64,000 nucleotides of DNA. Source: Absidia repens. Taxonomy: Eukaryota > Mucoromycota > Mucoromycetes > Mucorales > Cunninghamellaceae. Below, piece after piece: positions 1 to 11,053 of the stretch (the stretch's first letter is position 1; the number at the start of each line of letters is the position of its first letter). The position numbers were made by a program, and so were the translations under genes. Below the pieces are notes generated by a model, which did no database searches, was not told the origin of the DNA, and worked only from the letters and a program-made list of their open reading frames with translations. Location of the stretch: the NCBI GenBank assembly GCA_002105175.1, contig MCGE01000008.1, forward strand, positions 434,001-498,000, read 5' to 3'.

Positions 1-255
1 CAGGTGGGCGGGATTCGAAATATTTTCTGTGGTCTTTCACTGAACTGCAGTTCTGACCAGTTCTCCGATTTTTATTGATGACCTGTTTTTTTTCGATGAA
101 AAAAAAAACACAAAAGAAAGGTTGCAGATGATCGCTATCTTGCTAGTTATAACACAACTACACGCATCAGAGTAAAACCTTGCTTTCCCGTTGATGTCAG
201 TATAGTGGGTTCCTCCTACTGCACATTCAAAATATCGGTACCCATTTTTCACTTT
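1..255 (-). repeat. Dispersed repeat copy G (5' part, cut by window edge)
   Basis: Read on the minus strand, positions 1-30 contain the hallmark 'ATCCCGCCCAC' block that also appears at 10,715, 29,915, 44,300, 43,505 (-) and 52,900 (-). Positions 180-225 match the 5' arm of copy E at 43,675-43,730; both contain TTTCCCGTTGAT followed by a GGGT..CCT stretch. Only the 5' arm lies in the window and the body continues past position 1. A 71-codon minus-strand frame here is an accident of the repeat. The repeat call rests on cross-copy similarity inside this window. Confidence 0.6.
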
Positions 256-509
256 GACCCATTTAATATTAATAAAATGAATGCAATATAAGCTTTATTG
301 TATATATATATATATATATATGTAAACTAATAGTAAAAAAAAAAAAAAAAGATAAGTGGAAACTAGAATATGGAGGAAAATATATTGCGATGTATGAGAA
401 ACTATGTGTATATCAGAAGGGGAAATCTAATACTAAATGAAAGGGGGGTGGGGATGGGGAAAGAAGAGATATAGAAGGTACAAGTGATAAAGGAGCCAAT
501 AGTGATACA

Positions 510-3500
510 TCATGACTGAAGCAAGGCAGATTTGAGGAGGGACTTCATTTTGACTTGATCCATGCCTTGATCATCGCTATGATCCCCACCACTGCCATAA
601 TCATTGCCATTCCCATCCTTGTTTTGTTGATCACCACCGTCCACCCCGGATATAGTCCTATCCAGACGAAGTCTAATGTCAGCCATGGCCAGAATTTGCT
701 GTTCAATGGTTTGCTTGGAGAGGAGCTTGTGTACGGTCACATCCTTGGTTTGGCCCACACGATGCGCACGATCTTCCGCCTGTTTGTCGTTCTGTGGGTT
801 GAAATCCATATCGTACATCACCACCACACTATAGGTAATATTATTTGAAAATAAAATCAGATTAGCATCTCGTCTCTTTTTTTTTTTTTTTTTAGTTCCG
901 CCTTCCCCTCCCCCTCACCTCTCCCATTCTCCCCTCAGCACCTCCAATCTCTTAGATCATCCATACTACTTGCATTGCCGCACTTACTTTGCTGATGTCA
1001 AATTGATCCCGAAACCACCTGCCTTGGTACTAAGTAAAAACACATCCAGGGATTCATCTTGATTGAATTGGTCAATAATGTTCTGTCGTTCACCCACTTT
1101 GGTGGAGCCGTCCAATCGAAGAAAAGATAAGCCAAGCGTTTTCATCACTGGTTCAAGGATATCCAACATGCTTGTAAATTGACTGAAGAGTAGTACCTTG
1201 CTACCATTTTGTTTCATTCGAGGCAAAAGTTGTTTAAGATGTTGCACCTTGCCGGCATCCATCCATTCTTCGTTGGTCAGCATGTGATGTTGAATGGACT
1301 AAATTTTTATAGTAACAATAAAATAAAGTAGGTTAAAGATATTTCAAAATATTCATTCTCTCCCTCCTCCTCTCTTTCCAAAAAAAAAAAAAAAAAAAAG
1401 GAAGCTTACCTTGTGATCCTTGCAAAGTCGATTCAGTTCAAAATCAGTCATGACGCCCATATCTTCATAAATGTATTGTTCTTCAGAATCCCAATAGCGT
1501 TCATCGCGCATGATTTCCTTGGCCATTCGTTTGATTTTGGTGTCGTTGTAAATGCGTCGGAATAAGAGAGGGTGATCGGCAGCTTTTCGTAATTGCATCA
1601 CAATGTTGCTGAATTTTTCCATTTTGTTGTTGTTATTCTTGCTGTTCGCTGTGCTGTTGTTGGTTCCATCTGTGTCGTCCATAATCACGTCCTTGTATCG
1701 TTTCTGAGAATCCGTCACAATTTGAGTGTACAATTCATTCTGAGTTCGTGTCATTGGGCAGTAGTCGACATGATGGATCTTCTTGGGCAAATGGGTGAGG
1801 ACATGGGCCTTTCGTCTTCGAAGTACAAATGGTGTCATCATTTTTTTGGCGCGATGGATCCGCTGTCGTGATAACATTTGTGCTGCATTGGTCGTTGATG
1901 ATGAGGATGCTGATTCCGAGTCCTTGCCACCGCTGTAATTCTTCAGTTTGAAAATTTTGCGTACGTCGTCTTCGTTTCCAGAAAATACATCAGGCATGAT
2001 AAAGATGAGGAGAGATACCAGTTCTTGTAAATTGTTTTGTAGAGGTGTGCCTGTCAGTAAGAGTCGGAAGGGAACATTCAATCGCATCAGATGGCTGTAT
2101 CTTGCACTAGTATAGTTCTTCAGCATATGTCCTTCATCCAGAATCATCGATTTGCACCTTAGACGCCGTAAAAAGTTCCGATCCTCAATACGCCCAGTCG
2201 CAATAGCATACGTCGTCACCACAGCATGAATATCCTCCCGATCGTCCATGATATCCTCTTGCTGATCCTGCCGTTCGTTTTGAGACCCATAATAGCACCG
2301 CACCTCGAGATCAGGACAGAATCGCTCGAATTCACGCATCCAGTTGTCCAATGTTGAGGAAGGCACCACAATCATATGAGGACCTGTTTCACCAAGTTCA
2401 TAGAGTCTGCCCAAGAAGCTGATCACCTGTGCTGTCTTGCCCAGTCCCATTTCATCAGCCAAAATACCAGAGATTCCTTTTCGATAGAGAAGAAGCATCC
2501 AATTGAGACCAGTGATTTGATAAGATTTGAGGTCAAATTCAGGATTGACAATATCAGGTTGCTGCATCAAAAAGCCATCCATTGCATCTTGGTATATTTC
2601 ACTTGAAGTATCCAGCCCTTTGATGTGATTGTGATTCCTGCTGCTAATTTCCACAAGATGTGTCCCAGCGTCAGTGTCCTTGTCGTTGCTATTGTTGTTG
2701 TCATCGTCACCATCGCTTGCCGATCCAATTTTGTGCCACACATCCAAAATATCTTGTAGTTGCCCACCAATATCTTCGATGTTTTGAATGATTTGATCTA
2801 CCGCAGAGTAGCCCTCCATCACCTCCAAATAGTCACTAATAAATTTGGTGCTGAGTCCACGCTGTTGCTTGAGCTTGTTTTCAAGGTCATCCATATTGTC
2901 AAAAGGTCGCACCGCGATGAGTTTATCCGCCATCGTCAGCTTGCATCCAGTCACATCCATAATTTCTTGAGGGGAGGCTGCATTATAGAATTTGACTGTT
3001 TGTACTGCCTGCTGTAATCGTTTTGCTGTTGCTAATTGGATTGCTTGGCTGTCTACTTCATTGTCGCTGTCTTCAGAATCAGAATACGCTTGCCGGCTAC
3101 GCTTGGACTTTTTGAGGAGGGACGCTGAGAGTTGATGTGTTTGTCTGTGTTGAGCTTGAAGATATGACATAGCCTTTGTAAATTGACCACCATTGTCGCG
3201 CAATACTTGAAGTAAGAAGTCCCGAGATAAAGCAGGAAACCGTTCACTTAGTAAGACCAGTTTGTTCGAAGTTGAAGAGGCATTCAGTTGCTTGTTTGCG
3301 TTTGTAGCTTTATCCGTAAAGTCATCTAGATCGTCATCAAGTGCATTGTCTTCATCGGAGGTAGTGGTATCTGCCTTGTCGGTCATAATGATGTCTTCGG
3401 GGCTGCCAACCAAGCTATTACTATTGCTGTTCTCAGAATCGTCCTCATCGCTATCATCGATCAAGTGGCGCTGTCGTAGTCTTCTTTTCTTTGGAACGCG

Positions 3501-3800
3501 TCGAATAGGCTGATCGTCGTCTTCATCGTCGCTGAGAGAAAGTAATCGTCGTGTTGCAGAGACTGTAGTTGACACTCCTTTTCGTGGTGCTGGTGAAGAG
3601 GCTTTGTTTCCAGAAGATGTCAATATAGGCGATATATGGCTGTTGGGACTGTTTCTGTGTTTAGGACTATGTGATGGTGTGTATGGAGGGGTGTGTAGAT
3701 TCGAGGAGGCTTTGTTGACGACAGGGAAGCTGAGGGTACTTTGTCGACTTTTGGTTGATACTGAAGATCGAGGTTGACTGGATAAAGATGGAATGGCCAT
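510..3800 (-). CDS. FUN30: Fun30/SMARCAD1-type SNF2 chromatin remodeller
   Basis: Three exons: 3800-1410, 1298-988 and 828-510; spliced length 3,021 nt, 1,006 aa. It is a nuclear ATP-dependent nucleosome remodeller of the Fun30/Fft3/SMARCAD1 family, which acts in silent chromatin and DNA end resection. A single CUE (ubiquitin-binding) domain sits near residues 180-215 after an acidic, Ser-rich N terminus. The helicase core shows Walker A DEMGLGKT (about residue 448), motif II DEGH (about 553), and C-terminal motifs STKAGGFGINL and QAEDRAHRVGQ (about 915-930). Exon 2 joins exon 3 inside an Asn codon, restoring the conserved TSAN. The start was set at the Met followed by AIPSLSS; the frame stays open 47 codons upstream, but that stretch is hydrophobic and AT-rich and reads like 5' UTR. 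Most relatives have two CUE domains; I see one. Confidence 0.93.
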
Positions 3801-4160
3801 GATTTCAAAGTAACAAAGAATAACAACAAAAGAAAAAGTTGAGAAAGAAAAATAAAAAAAAATAAAAAATTTTAATGCGTGGCGCGATATCAAAGTAACA
3901 AAGAAATGAATAATAAAAAAAGGTACTGAAACCAACAGCAATTAAAAAATTTTCAAAGATACAACATACATTCATACACAGAAGAAATATTTTTTTGATA
4001 ATACATATTTTTTATTAAAACCAGATAATAAATCAAAAACTAATCTAAACTAATCTATGGCAGCTAATGTACTTCATATGACGGAAGATTCTATAGAAGG
4101 AAAAAGAAAGATTTAATAATCATATTCAACAATCACTACAAGTTCATAAAACTGTTTTTT

Positions 4161-4274
4161 CCAATTGTTGAAGAACCTCAGGAGAATGCATAAGTAAGTC
4201 TCTTCACTAGATTCAGAAGCAGAACTGGCGTGTTCGTAACTTTTGGTTTCTCATCATTTTCATCAACAATATGG
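4161..4274 (-). ncRNA. C/D-box snoRNA candidate, snR60/U80-like (25S guide)
   Basis: Lies inside intron 2 of the host transcript. Box C TGATGA follows a terminal stem (ATTGTTGA pairing with TTCAACAAT). An internal box D' CTGA (minus strand, about 4212-4215) and a terminal box D CTGA (about 4177-4180) are present. The bases just before D' are complementary to AAGCAGAACTGGCG, readable on the plus strand at 4217-4230. From memory this is the conserved 25S/28S rRNA segment around AACTGGCGATGCGGG, a known target of yeast snR60 and vertebrate U80. By the box-plus-five rule an adenosine would be 2'-O-methylated. I could not match the box D guide to rRNA. Confidence 0.6.
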
Positions 4275-4461
4275 AAAAAGCAGAATTATTCGCTCCAAAA
4301 CAAATCAAATAAGCCACTTACCATTTCATTATTCTTGATAAAAGGCCAACGACCACCAAGAATAGTACAATGAATAATCTTACCAATCTATATATAGAAA
4401 GAAAATGAAACAGTTAGATAACAGAACATCATTTTCATAAAAATCATCACAGTTCATAAAA

Positions 4462-4554
4462 GAAGAGAAGGAATCAGATGGTGATGCATGTATAAACCCG
4501 AGTCTTCATGCTTTTCTGAAAAGGTGGGATATCTTAATCATATTCCGCCTCTTC
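4462..4554 (-). ncRNA. C/D-box snoRNA candidate, snR55/U33-like (18S guide)
   Basis: Lies inside intron 1 of the host transcript. The ends form a clear terminal stem (GAAGAG..GGAAT with ATTCC..CTCTTC). Box C is degenerate (ATGATTA), an internal C'-like ATGAAGA is present and box D is CTGA (plus-strand TCAG at 4474-4477). The 12 bases before box D, CATGCATCACCA, pair with the 18S segment TGGTGGTGCATG with one G-U pair. That segment is where yeast snR55 and human U33 direct a 2'-O-methyluridine, and the box-plus-five rule places the target on a U here too. The degenerate box C lowers confidence. Confidence 0.55.
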
Positions 4555-4660
4555 TTATATGCCCTTTAACAACAATAATAGAAAAATAGAAACTTACCAA
4601 AATGATGAAGGAAATAGCACCAAAAAATCTTCAATTGAAAGAAGAGATGTAAGAAATGAA

Positions 4661-5243
4661 CTCGCCTTTTTATTTGATTTCCCGAGCGAAAAATTTTTCA
4701 CCGGAGTCCGTTGACTGTCAAAAATGGGTCCTGGTACTTTGGGAACACTCCGACTACCGAAAATTTTTCTTGCATCATTGACCAGGATAATACTATTCCC
4801 ATTTAATTGGGCAATTGCCTTTTATCTTTCCCAACATAGAGCAGAAGTATCCGTTCTATTTGTTTTTTTTTGACGCTTTACCATGGCAACTTACTTGAAC
4901 CATTCTCGTTTACTAAAAAAGCTCCTCGAGTTGAAAAAGTATTAGTGTACTAAGTGAGGTATGACTTCAGTCGTGATTTACAGTCGGTTGAGATCATTAA
5001 CGGAAATAGAAATCAAGGACATCACCTTATATAAAGTGTGATATGATTTGAAATATACTTATACGCCATTTTCTCTAATCGGTGATCAATCAAGAACAAC
5101 AAACTATATGACTATATTTCTTATTTAAAACGTATCGATTTTTTGTTTCCCACTCCGCTATTTTCTTTGGCAAAATGATATGATACCTCCTTTTTTTTGC
5201 AACTCTTCTCATCCTTTCAACCCCCCTTCTCTCATCTTAAGAA
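4661..5243. other. Intergenic promoter region between snoRNA host (-) and ACBP (+)
   Basis: No open frame of note and no similarity I recognise. The region separates two divergent transcription units, so it should hold both promoters. CT-rich stretches at 5,190-5,240 sit directly upstream of the ACBP start, as in many fungal housekeeping promoters. Confidence 0.5.
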
Positions 5244-5773
5244 ATGCCCTCTCCTGTACGTATCTGAATATCAATATCAACTTCCTCTTAATATTTTGAG
5301 GCGGTATTGGTGTAGAAGGCTAACCATTTTTTATTTTTTTGTTCGGTTCTGACTTTAGGCCTTTGAACAAGCTGCCAAGGACGCCAAAAACTTCACCAAG
5401 CTTCCTGAGGATGAAGAATTGCTGCAACTTTATGGACTTTACAAACAAGCAACTTTAGGTGACAACAATACAGGTAAACTATAGATGAAATAGTAATGAC
5501 ACGCCACCATCTGCTATTTTTTCCTTGAACGACATATTTACCTGCATAATCCTTTTCCTTCTAGATAAACCTCTGCTGGACTTTAAAGGACGCTATAAGT
5601 GGGACGCCTGGAACGACAACAACGGTATGTAGTATGGTTTTCTTGGAACACCAAAGCAATAGCTATGATATCACTCATCCAATACATCTACGTTACCTTT
5701 AGGTATTCCTCAAGTCGAAGCGGAAGTTCAATATATTGCCCTAGTTGAAAGCCTCAAAACCAAATACCAGTAG
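5244..5773 (+). CDS. ACB1: Acyl-CoA-binding protein
   Basis: Four exons: 5244-5255, 5359-5473, 5565-5624 and 5703-5773; 258 nt, 85 aa, the normal length for the family. It is a small cytosolic carrier that binds medium- and long-chain acyl-CoA esters and delivers them to lipid synthesis and degradation. The protein opens MPSPAFEQAAKDAKNF and carries the diagnostic FTKLP, the LYGLYKQAT..GDNNT segment, and the LLDFKGRYKWDAW segment with the acyl-CoA-contacting Tyr, Lys and Trp positions. Exon 1 holds only four codons. I chose this ATG because splicing from it restores the standard N terminus and frame, and it is directly preceded by a CT-rich leader. All four exons keep frame and canonical splice sites. 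Confidence 0.95.
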
Positions 5774-6017
5774 TTTCTGTTAGGTATATCATTAGTATAT
5801 AGAACACAGTACCTAGAATCCTTAGGCGTTTTTTTTTATTTCCCCCCCTCTCCCTTCATGATTCACGCAAACCCCCTTTATATCAATAAAAAAGAAATAC
5901 TCCTTTTACTTAAATATCGATTCTCAAAACGTGATTTGACGGAACTCAATGTGGGAAAAATTTTAAAATTTTTCTTAGTTGCCAACGATTATTTTTTCAT
6001 TTTATTTATTAAGGGAA

Positions 6018-6212
6018 GCCCAACTCGACGTCACATTGCAAAAAGTGTAAGGCAAAGGACATCAGTGGATTCATGAGGTAGCAAGCCAGAGCTCATAAAC
6101 CCAGGCGCAAAAAAATTAGAATAACAACAGCCGTACAATGTACGGCATTATAGTTGTTAAACTATAAAGAACAGATACTACACTTGATCTTAGCCAAAAG
6201 GCCTGAGAGGAT
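6018..6212 (-). ncRNA. U2 spliceosomal snRNA
   Basis: Read on the minus strand from about 6212. The 5' segment GGCCTTTTGGCTAAGATCAA and the following GTGTAGTATCTGTTCTT are near-invariant in U2; GTAGTA (plus-strand 6176-6181) is the branch-point-pairing sequence. Next come stem-loop IIa (TATAGTT..AACTATA, 6150-6167), a perfect GCCGTAC/GTACGGC hairpin (6131-6147), an Sm site AATTTTTTTG (6108-6117), stem III (GGGTTTATGAG with CTCATGAATCC) and a final stem IV. The 5' end is placed at the A of ATCCTCTC by analogy with other U2 genes; the 3' end near 6018-6022 is set by the base of stem IV. The product forms the U2 snRNP that recognises intron branch points. Confidence 0.95.
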
Positions 6213-6240
6213 AAGGTTTCATCGAGTTTCGCAAGAACGC

Positions 6241-6252
6241 TGCCTTTTTATA
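6241..6252 (-). promoter_or_regulatory. TATA-like element upstream of U2 snRNA
   Basis: The minus strand reads TATAAAAAGGCA, about 30-40 nt upstream of the inferred U2 5' end at 6212. Position and sequence fit a core promoter element for the U2 gene. The divergent PQ-loop gene starts at 6471, so this interval is a shared promoter. Confidence 0.5.
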
Positions 6253-6470
6253 GTTTTTTGGAATGATATTTTTGAACTCCTTTTTAAATGACTGCTCCTC
6301 TCCCGAGTCAAAATATTGTGGAGCCTTCATACGACACACACATAACACAAAAAAAAAAAAGCGAACATTCCCGATCTCCACTTTTGTTTTTTAAAAGACC
6401 GCCGGTGACATTATTTTTTTAATTCTCTCTCTTTCTTTCCCAGTTTGTAGGTAACTATATATATATATAT

Positions 6471-7698
6471 ATGTCGACACCTTTGGAAACTTCCACTACA
6501 GACTCACAAGTTTGTAAACCACATCATGACTCGTCTTCTTTATATGTCAGCGGGTTTTTATGTATTGGAGTTGTCATTTCTTATCTTCCACAGGTACGTG
6601 ACACGAAAAAAAAAGAATCATACGCAAACGCATGAAAAAAGGGACTCATCAATATGAGGAGGGGGGATTCTTATTACTGTATAGCATTATCGTATCATAT
6701 CCAACAAAACAAGCGAAGGCTTTAGTCCATGGTTTTTACTTTTAGGGGTTGTGTCGTCGACATCTAGCTTTTTCAACATTATTCTGCTCCAATGGAATAC
6801 CATCATGTGTTGCCATTCTCTCGTAAGTTGGAACGCAACTTGGATCAGCTTTTTGGATATGATATTTATGATTACTTGCTATTATTTTTTTAAGACTACA
6901 GGTGCTTGTTTAGAAAGTTTAATGGGTGTGTTTCAAACTGCCTTACAGTTTGCCATGTTTTCGCTTGTGTAAGTTGAAAGAAAATAGGATAAAAGAAATA
7001 GTATATACTATTATAGTGATTATACTCATCGGCAAAACTATTATTATTTTTATTTTTATATTATAATAGTTTCATTTTGTTTTTGGTTTATTTTCCGGAA
7101 GGACGAAAAAGAATCTGGCAACGACCAAGTGCATTTAGTATTTGCAAGCCTATCAAGCAATCTGGTACAATATCTGAAGAATGGAGAATTTCTATTATCG
7201 TCGCGATTCTTGGCCTTGGACATCTTACCGTCTCATTTATCATATCATTTGTCATGTTGATAATCGAAGGTGGACCTGATCACCATCGTTGGACAAAATT
7301 ATGGGCGGGATTTCTTGGTGTTTTGAGTATGGTCATGGCTGCTATGCAATACTTCCCTCAAATATACAAGACTTGGAAACGTAAATCCATCGGCGCACTC
7401 AGCATTCCAATGATGATGCTTCAAACGCCAGGTAAATTATCATAAAAAAAAAGGATAAATGAATTAATCAAAACTGACATCATATTATGGCATAGGGACA
7501 GGGTTATTTGTTTATTCATTGATGGTAAGACCCGGAACGAATTGGACAGCATGGATTACATACTTGGTGACAGGAATCTTACAAAGTATATTGCTGTCAT
7601 TATGTATTGTATGGCATTTACGAAACAAGCGTCTGGGTATCAAGAATTTGGAGGATCCACCAATGCGAAGTTCGAATGAAAGTAGTAGGCTAATTTGA
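6471..7698 (+). CDS. PQ-loop repeat membrane protein
   Basis: Five exons: 6471-6593, 6685-6822, 6895-6968, 7070-7431 and 7496-7698; 900 nt, 299 aa. It is predicted to be a seven-helix membrane protein of the PQ-loop (MtN3/cystinosin-like) superfamily, whose fungal members sit in vacuolar or Golgi/endosomal membranes and move amino acids or act in membrane-lipid balance. The first PQ-loop reads SYLPQHYRII followed by TSEGFSPWFLLLG; the second reads QYFPQIYKTWKRKSIGALS. A charged loop (PEGRKRIWQR) and a soluble linker separate the two halves. Exon 3 begins after ..TTTTTTAAG and exon 4 after ..ATAATAG; both choices are forced by frame. The substrate cannot be told from sequence. Confidence 0.88.
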
Positions 7699-8074
7699 TT
7701 CAACGTGTCTCAATGGCAACGACATCTCTTCAGGTTATGTCTTATACAGCTCATAGTAATATAACATAGTATATAAACCATATTATAGTCTATATTTATT
7801 ATACCCATCTATAGTATTTGATACATCTCTTTTATACCGTTTATTATATTTATTCATGATGTGGTGCCCCAATAAAAAATGTCTCGTTTTTTATTAAAAT
7901 TTGATGTGATTTGCACTGATGCCCAATTTTAGCTATTTCAACGGGGCTGAATATTCACCTCCCGCCTCCACTTTAATGAATTTCCTTTTTGTAGGGAGAA
8001 GTATTTTTCAACTCTTTTTTTCTTTTCCTTTAGTTTTCCCTCCCCACCCTCTCTTGGAATAATCTAGGTGCACA
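7699..8074. other. Intergenic: PQ-loop 3' region and hydrolase promoter
   Basis: AT-rich, with an AATAAAAAATG stretch near 7,871 that could end the PQ-loop transcript. A pyrimidine-rich tract (8,005-8,055) leads into the next ATG. No coding signal seen. Confidence 0.5.
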
Positions 8075-9558
8075 ATGGCGACACTGGTGGATATGATATT
8101 CCTAGGCACCGGGAACTCTGGGTGTATCCCCAATGTATGCTGTTTGACGGATCCCAAAGCCGACTGCTCTGTATGTTTATCATCAATGACACCTGAAGGA
8201 AGAAAGAACAAGCGAAGAAATGTGTCTGTGGCCATACGCTTCCGAAAGCATGATGATCCTTCTGGGTTTAGACTAAGGTAACGAAGAGAAAACTGAGGAG
8301 AAGGAAATAAAAACCATAGTAGCGAACGAATGATTTGACTAACAACAATTCTTGGGTTTCCCTCGTCTTGCTCCTTCTCTCCATCATGGGTGGCATGTGT
8401 CATTTTAACAGAACTATTCTAATTGACTGTGGTAAAACATTTTACGGTAAATGAATTAACTCACAGATTTCACTCTCACTGTATCTCGTCAAGCTGCGAA
8501 ACTCACCGTTTTTTCCATTATTACACTATATAGAGGGCTCCATCGATTTGTTTCCAAAATATGGCATTCGTGAATTGGATGGTGTTATTTTGACGCATCC
8601 CCATGCCGACGCCATGCTTGGACTGGACGACGCGCGCATGTTGACTCAAGGAAGCACAGTGCAGGACAAAGTGGATGTGTATCTCACTGACGAAACGATG
8701 GACACGCTGACATCAACATTCCCTTATCTTGTTAGTGCCAATCTTGCTACTGGTAAAGAAAGGCGAAACGTCTAATGTTTGTTGATATCATTGATAAAAC
8801 AATACTAACTTCACTATCATACCTTTTTTTTTTTTTTTTTTTTTTTTTAGGTGGCGGTGATGTGGCCACCTTCAAGTACCATATTTTCGATCCTGCACAA
8901 CCTCTGACAATTCTAGGTTTGACGTTTACTCCTTTACCAGGTAAAATCACCAGATATATAAGTGAATGGGATATGGGTAGAGGAAGGGCTAGTCCTCATA
9001 TCTACATGATATCCTAATATATGCATTTCTATTCATTTTAGTGCACCATGGTATATACTTCACCACCAAAGAGCCTTACACCTGTCACGGGTTCCAATTC
9101 GGAGATGTTACTTATATATCTGACACCAACTATATTCCACCTGAAACTATGGCAATAATCAAAAGAATACCCTCCCGAGTCCTGGTCTTGGATTGTTTAA
9201 GGGGTAAAAAATTTGAGAGTAGAATTGGAAAGACGAAGGAACTGGCAATGTTTGCTGTTGACTAATTTATTTTCTTTGGTGATATTATATAGTTGGTGAA
9301 TCACATGCCTCTCACTTTGGATTGAATGATGCCTTGACAGCTACTCGTGAAATCAATGCGCTCAAAACCTACTTTGTAGGATTTAGCCATCGAATGGATC
9401 ATTATGAATTGGAAGAACAGCTTGGAGAATTAAAAAACAAGGAGCAACTGCATGTGGCGCCTGCTTTTGACGGTCTTCGCTTGAATCTAGAAACTGAAAA
9501 TAGACTTGTAGAATCATCTTATTTTAGTGACAATGTAGTTATAGAACAGTTAGAGTAA
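8075..9558 (+). CDS. Metallo-beta-lactamase-fold hydrolase, PhnP-like
   Basis: Six exons: 8075-8277, 8412-8446, 8534-8752, 8851-8940, 9042-9203 and 9293-9558; 975 nt, 324 aa. It belongs to the family of small fungal and plant MBL-fold proteins related to the bacterial cyclic-phosphate phosphodiesterase PhnP. The N terminus shows GTGNSGCIPN and closely spaced Cys residues, LIDCGKTFY marks a core strand, and the zinc-ligand motif HPHAD follows LDGVILT. Later ligand regions are VHHG, YISDTNY and GFSHRMDH. All junctions keep frame, and exon 4 follows a run of 28 T. The physiological substrate is unknown. The N-terminal Cys cluster is typical of this subfamily rather than of glyoxalase II. Confidence 0.88.
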
Positions 9559-10429
9559 TTACTTTTTGTCCCAATTGAAGTAAAAATTTTATATTATTTA
9601 TTTATCGTTATTGTTTATTGTTGTTATTGCTCTGTATAAGGATGGAATTGAACTGAAAGAAGAGAGGGGAGGCGAAAGTGTTTATTTGTTTGTATATAAT
9701 CAATAAACGCCATTGTGCTTCATTGAAACTTCTAATATGTTGAAAACATGCTAACTGCAATACAGGCATTAGTGACGGGAAACTGCGGAAAGAAAGTGCC
9801 CGTGAAGATTATGGTTTTACATAGCTGTTTTGGCTGTGGCGTCAAGGAACTGCAACACAAAGACGCTTACTAAAAAAAAAAAAAAAAAAAAAAAAGGAAT
9901 GCTTAAGTAGGTCCACCGCCTTTCTTCCAATGCGCTTCAACCATTATATCTATATGCGCTTATCTCTGCCTGTTTTTTTTTTATGCTTCCATCATTGTCC
10001 TTTTCTTTTCATACGGCCATCATGGACAATTTTAAAACCATTCAATAGATCCTTCTCACCCGTATTTCTTGAAACCCGGTGTACGTAGAGTAGGCGTAGC
10101 TTTGAGCACAACAGTTGTTCAATGTCACCTCATGTTTCGTACCTTCATTTTTGCACACACACATATGAGCTTTATTTTTCTTTCTACAGACACAGACATT
10201 GGTACCGCACAGTACAGTGCCGCATCGGAATACTCATACGACAAGATGAACCAACGTATGAGAGACTATGTAAAAACAAAAAGACATGACAGATTTATTC
10301 ATGTGCGAAGGTAAACTATGACAATTACACTAAGCCGGTCTAATGATAATACGGTACTATGGCATATACCCAAATGTGAGGTAATTATGGTCTGTATGTA
10401 TGGCAGGAGGGGCGAAAGAATCTTGTTAT
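9559..10429. other. Intergenic with one exon-like scrap
   Basis: A likely poly(A) signal for the hydrolase lies near 9,700 (CAATAAA). Poly-A runs occur at 9,872-9,895. A 123-nt block at about 10,190-10,311 is preceded by a good acceptor (TTTCTACAG) and ends in GTAAAC; one frame reads TDIGTAQYSAASEY and onward without stops. I find no start, upstream partner or downstream exon, and I do not recognise the peptide. It may be a stray exon of a decayed gene. Confidence 0.35.
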
Positions 10430-10986
10430 CATGCCGGAAATGTTAGACCAATCAGAGAGGGCAAGTGATTCTGCAGTGAGTGACAATATATTCTACTGTG
10501 AAAGTGGTATACTAAACCAGGTCGTGTCTACAAAGGCATCGAAGAAAAGAGAACAATCAATCTTTCCATTTTAAATAACGGTTTTTAGAGTCATAAAAAA
10601 CGAACCATTATGTTGATGATGTTGAATGGTATTGACTAAGAAAAGCAAAATGAAGGGGTTCCTTTTTTGTATCCACCAAAAAAGTAGTTGCGACAAGAAG
10701 CCAGCATTTCAAAGCCCGCCCACGTGGATTATTATTTACTCCCCAATTTTTTTTCGCCGCTCTTCCTTTTCTTTTTCATTCACAATTGTGGCTCCTATGG
10801 GGTCATGGTGGACTTAGCTTAGTGTCAGGACTAGTTTAGAAGCGTTTTCAGATCAGGGATTACAAGATACATGGGTAACTCTTTCATTTTGGATTCAGGA
10901 TTCAGGACCCACCATTAGTTGGCTTATTGAAGCCTTCTTAGCTTATTTTGGTGTTAGTGTGTTATAGTTTGCACCAAATTCTCAAT

Positions 10987-11053
<67 letters not shown>

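Larger units (their letters stand above)
3990..4660 (-). ncRNA. Noncoding snoRNA host transcript (spliced)
   Basis: Two well-formed introns lie on the minus strand: 4597-4388 (GTAAGT...ATATATAG) and 4321-4152 (GTAAGT...AAACAG). They are separated by a 66-nt exon (4387-4322). A third small intron may end near 4092 (TTCTATAG). A TATA-like AAATAAAAAG lies near 4665 and an AATAAA near 4011-4016, giving a plausible transcript of about 650 bp. The exons encode nothing convincing: there is no ATG-started frame longer than about 13 codons across the spliced product. Each of the two larger introns holds a C/D-box snoRNA candidate (separate entries). This is the layout of a snoRNA host gene of the GAS5/UHG type. 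Transcript ends are inferred. Confidence 0.55.

Noticed and set aside
37..252. 71-codon minus-strand frame with Cys and Tyr residues
   Set aside because: It lies wholly in the 5' arm of a dispersed repeat, and the homologous arm of copy E does not keep the frame.
3715..3745. PIP-box-like QSTLSF near the FUN30 N terminus
   Set aside because: The spacing lacks the paired aromatic residues of a true PCNA-interacting motif.
4322..4660. Reading the host-gene exons as protein (FFGAISFIIL / GKIIHCTILGG)
   Set aside because: There is no start codon, and an in-frame stop lies just upstream; the exons better fit a noncoding host.
8008..8403. 131-codon minus-strand frame
   Set aside because: It overlaps exon 1 of the MBL hydrolase in antisense and has no family resemblance.
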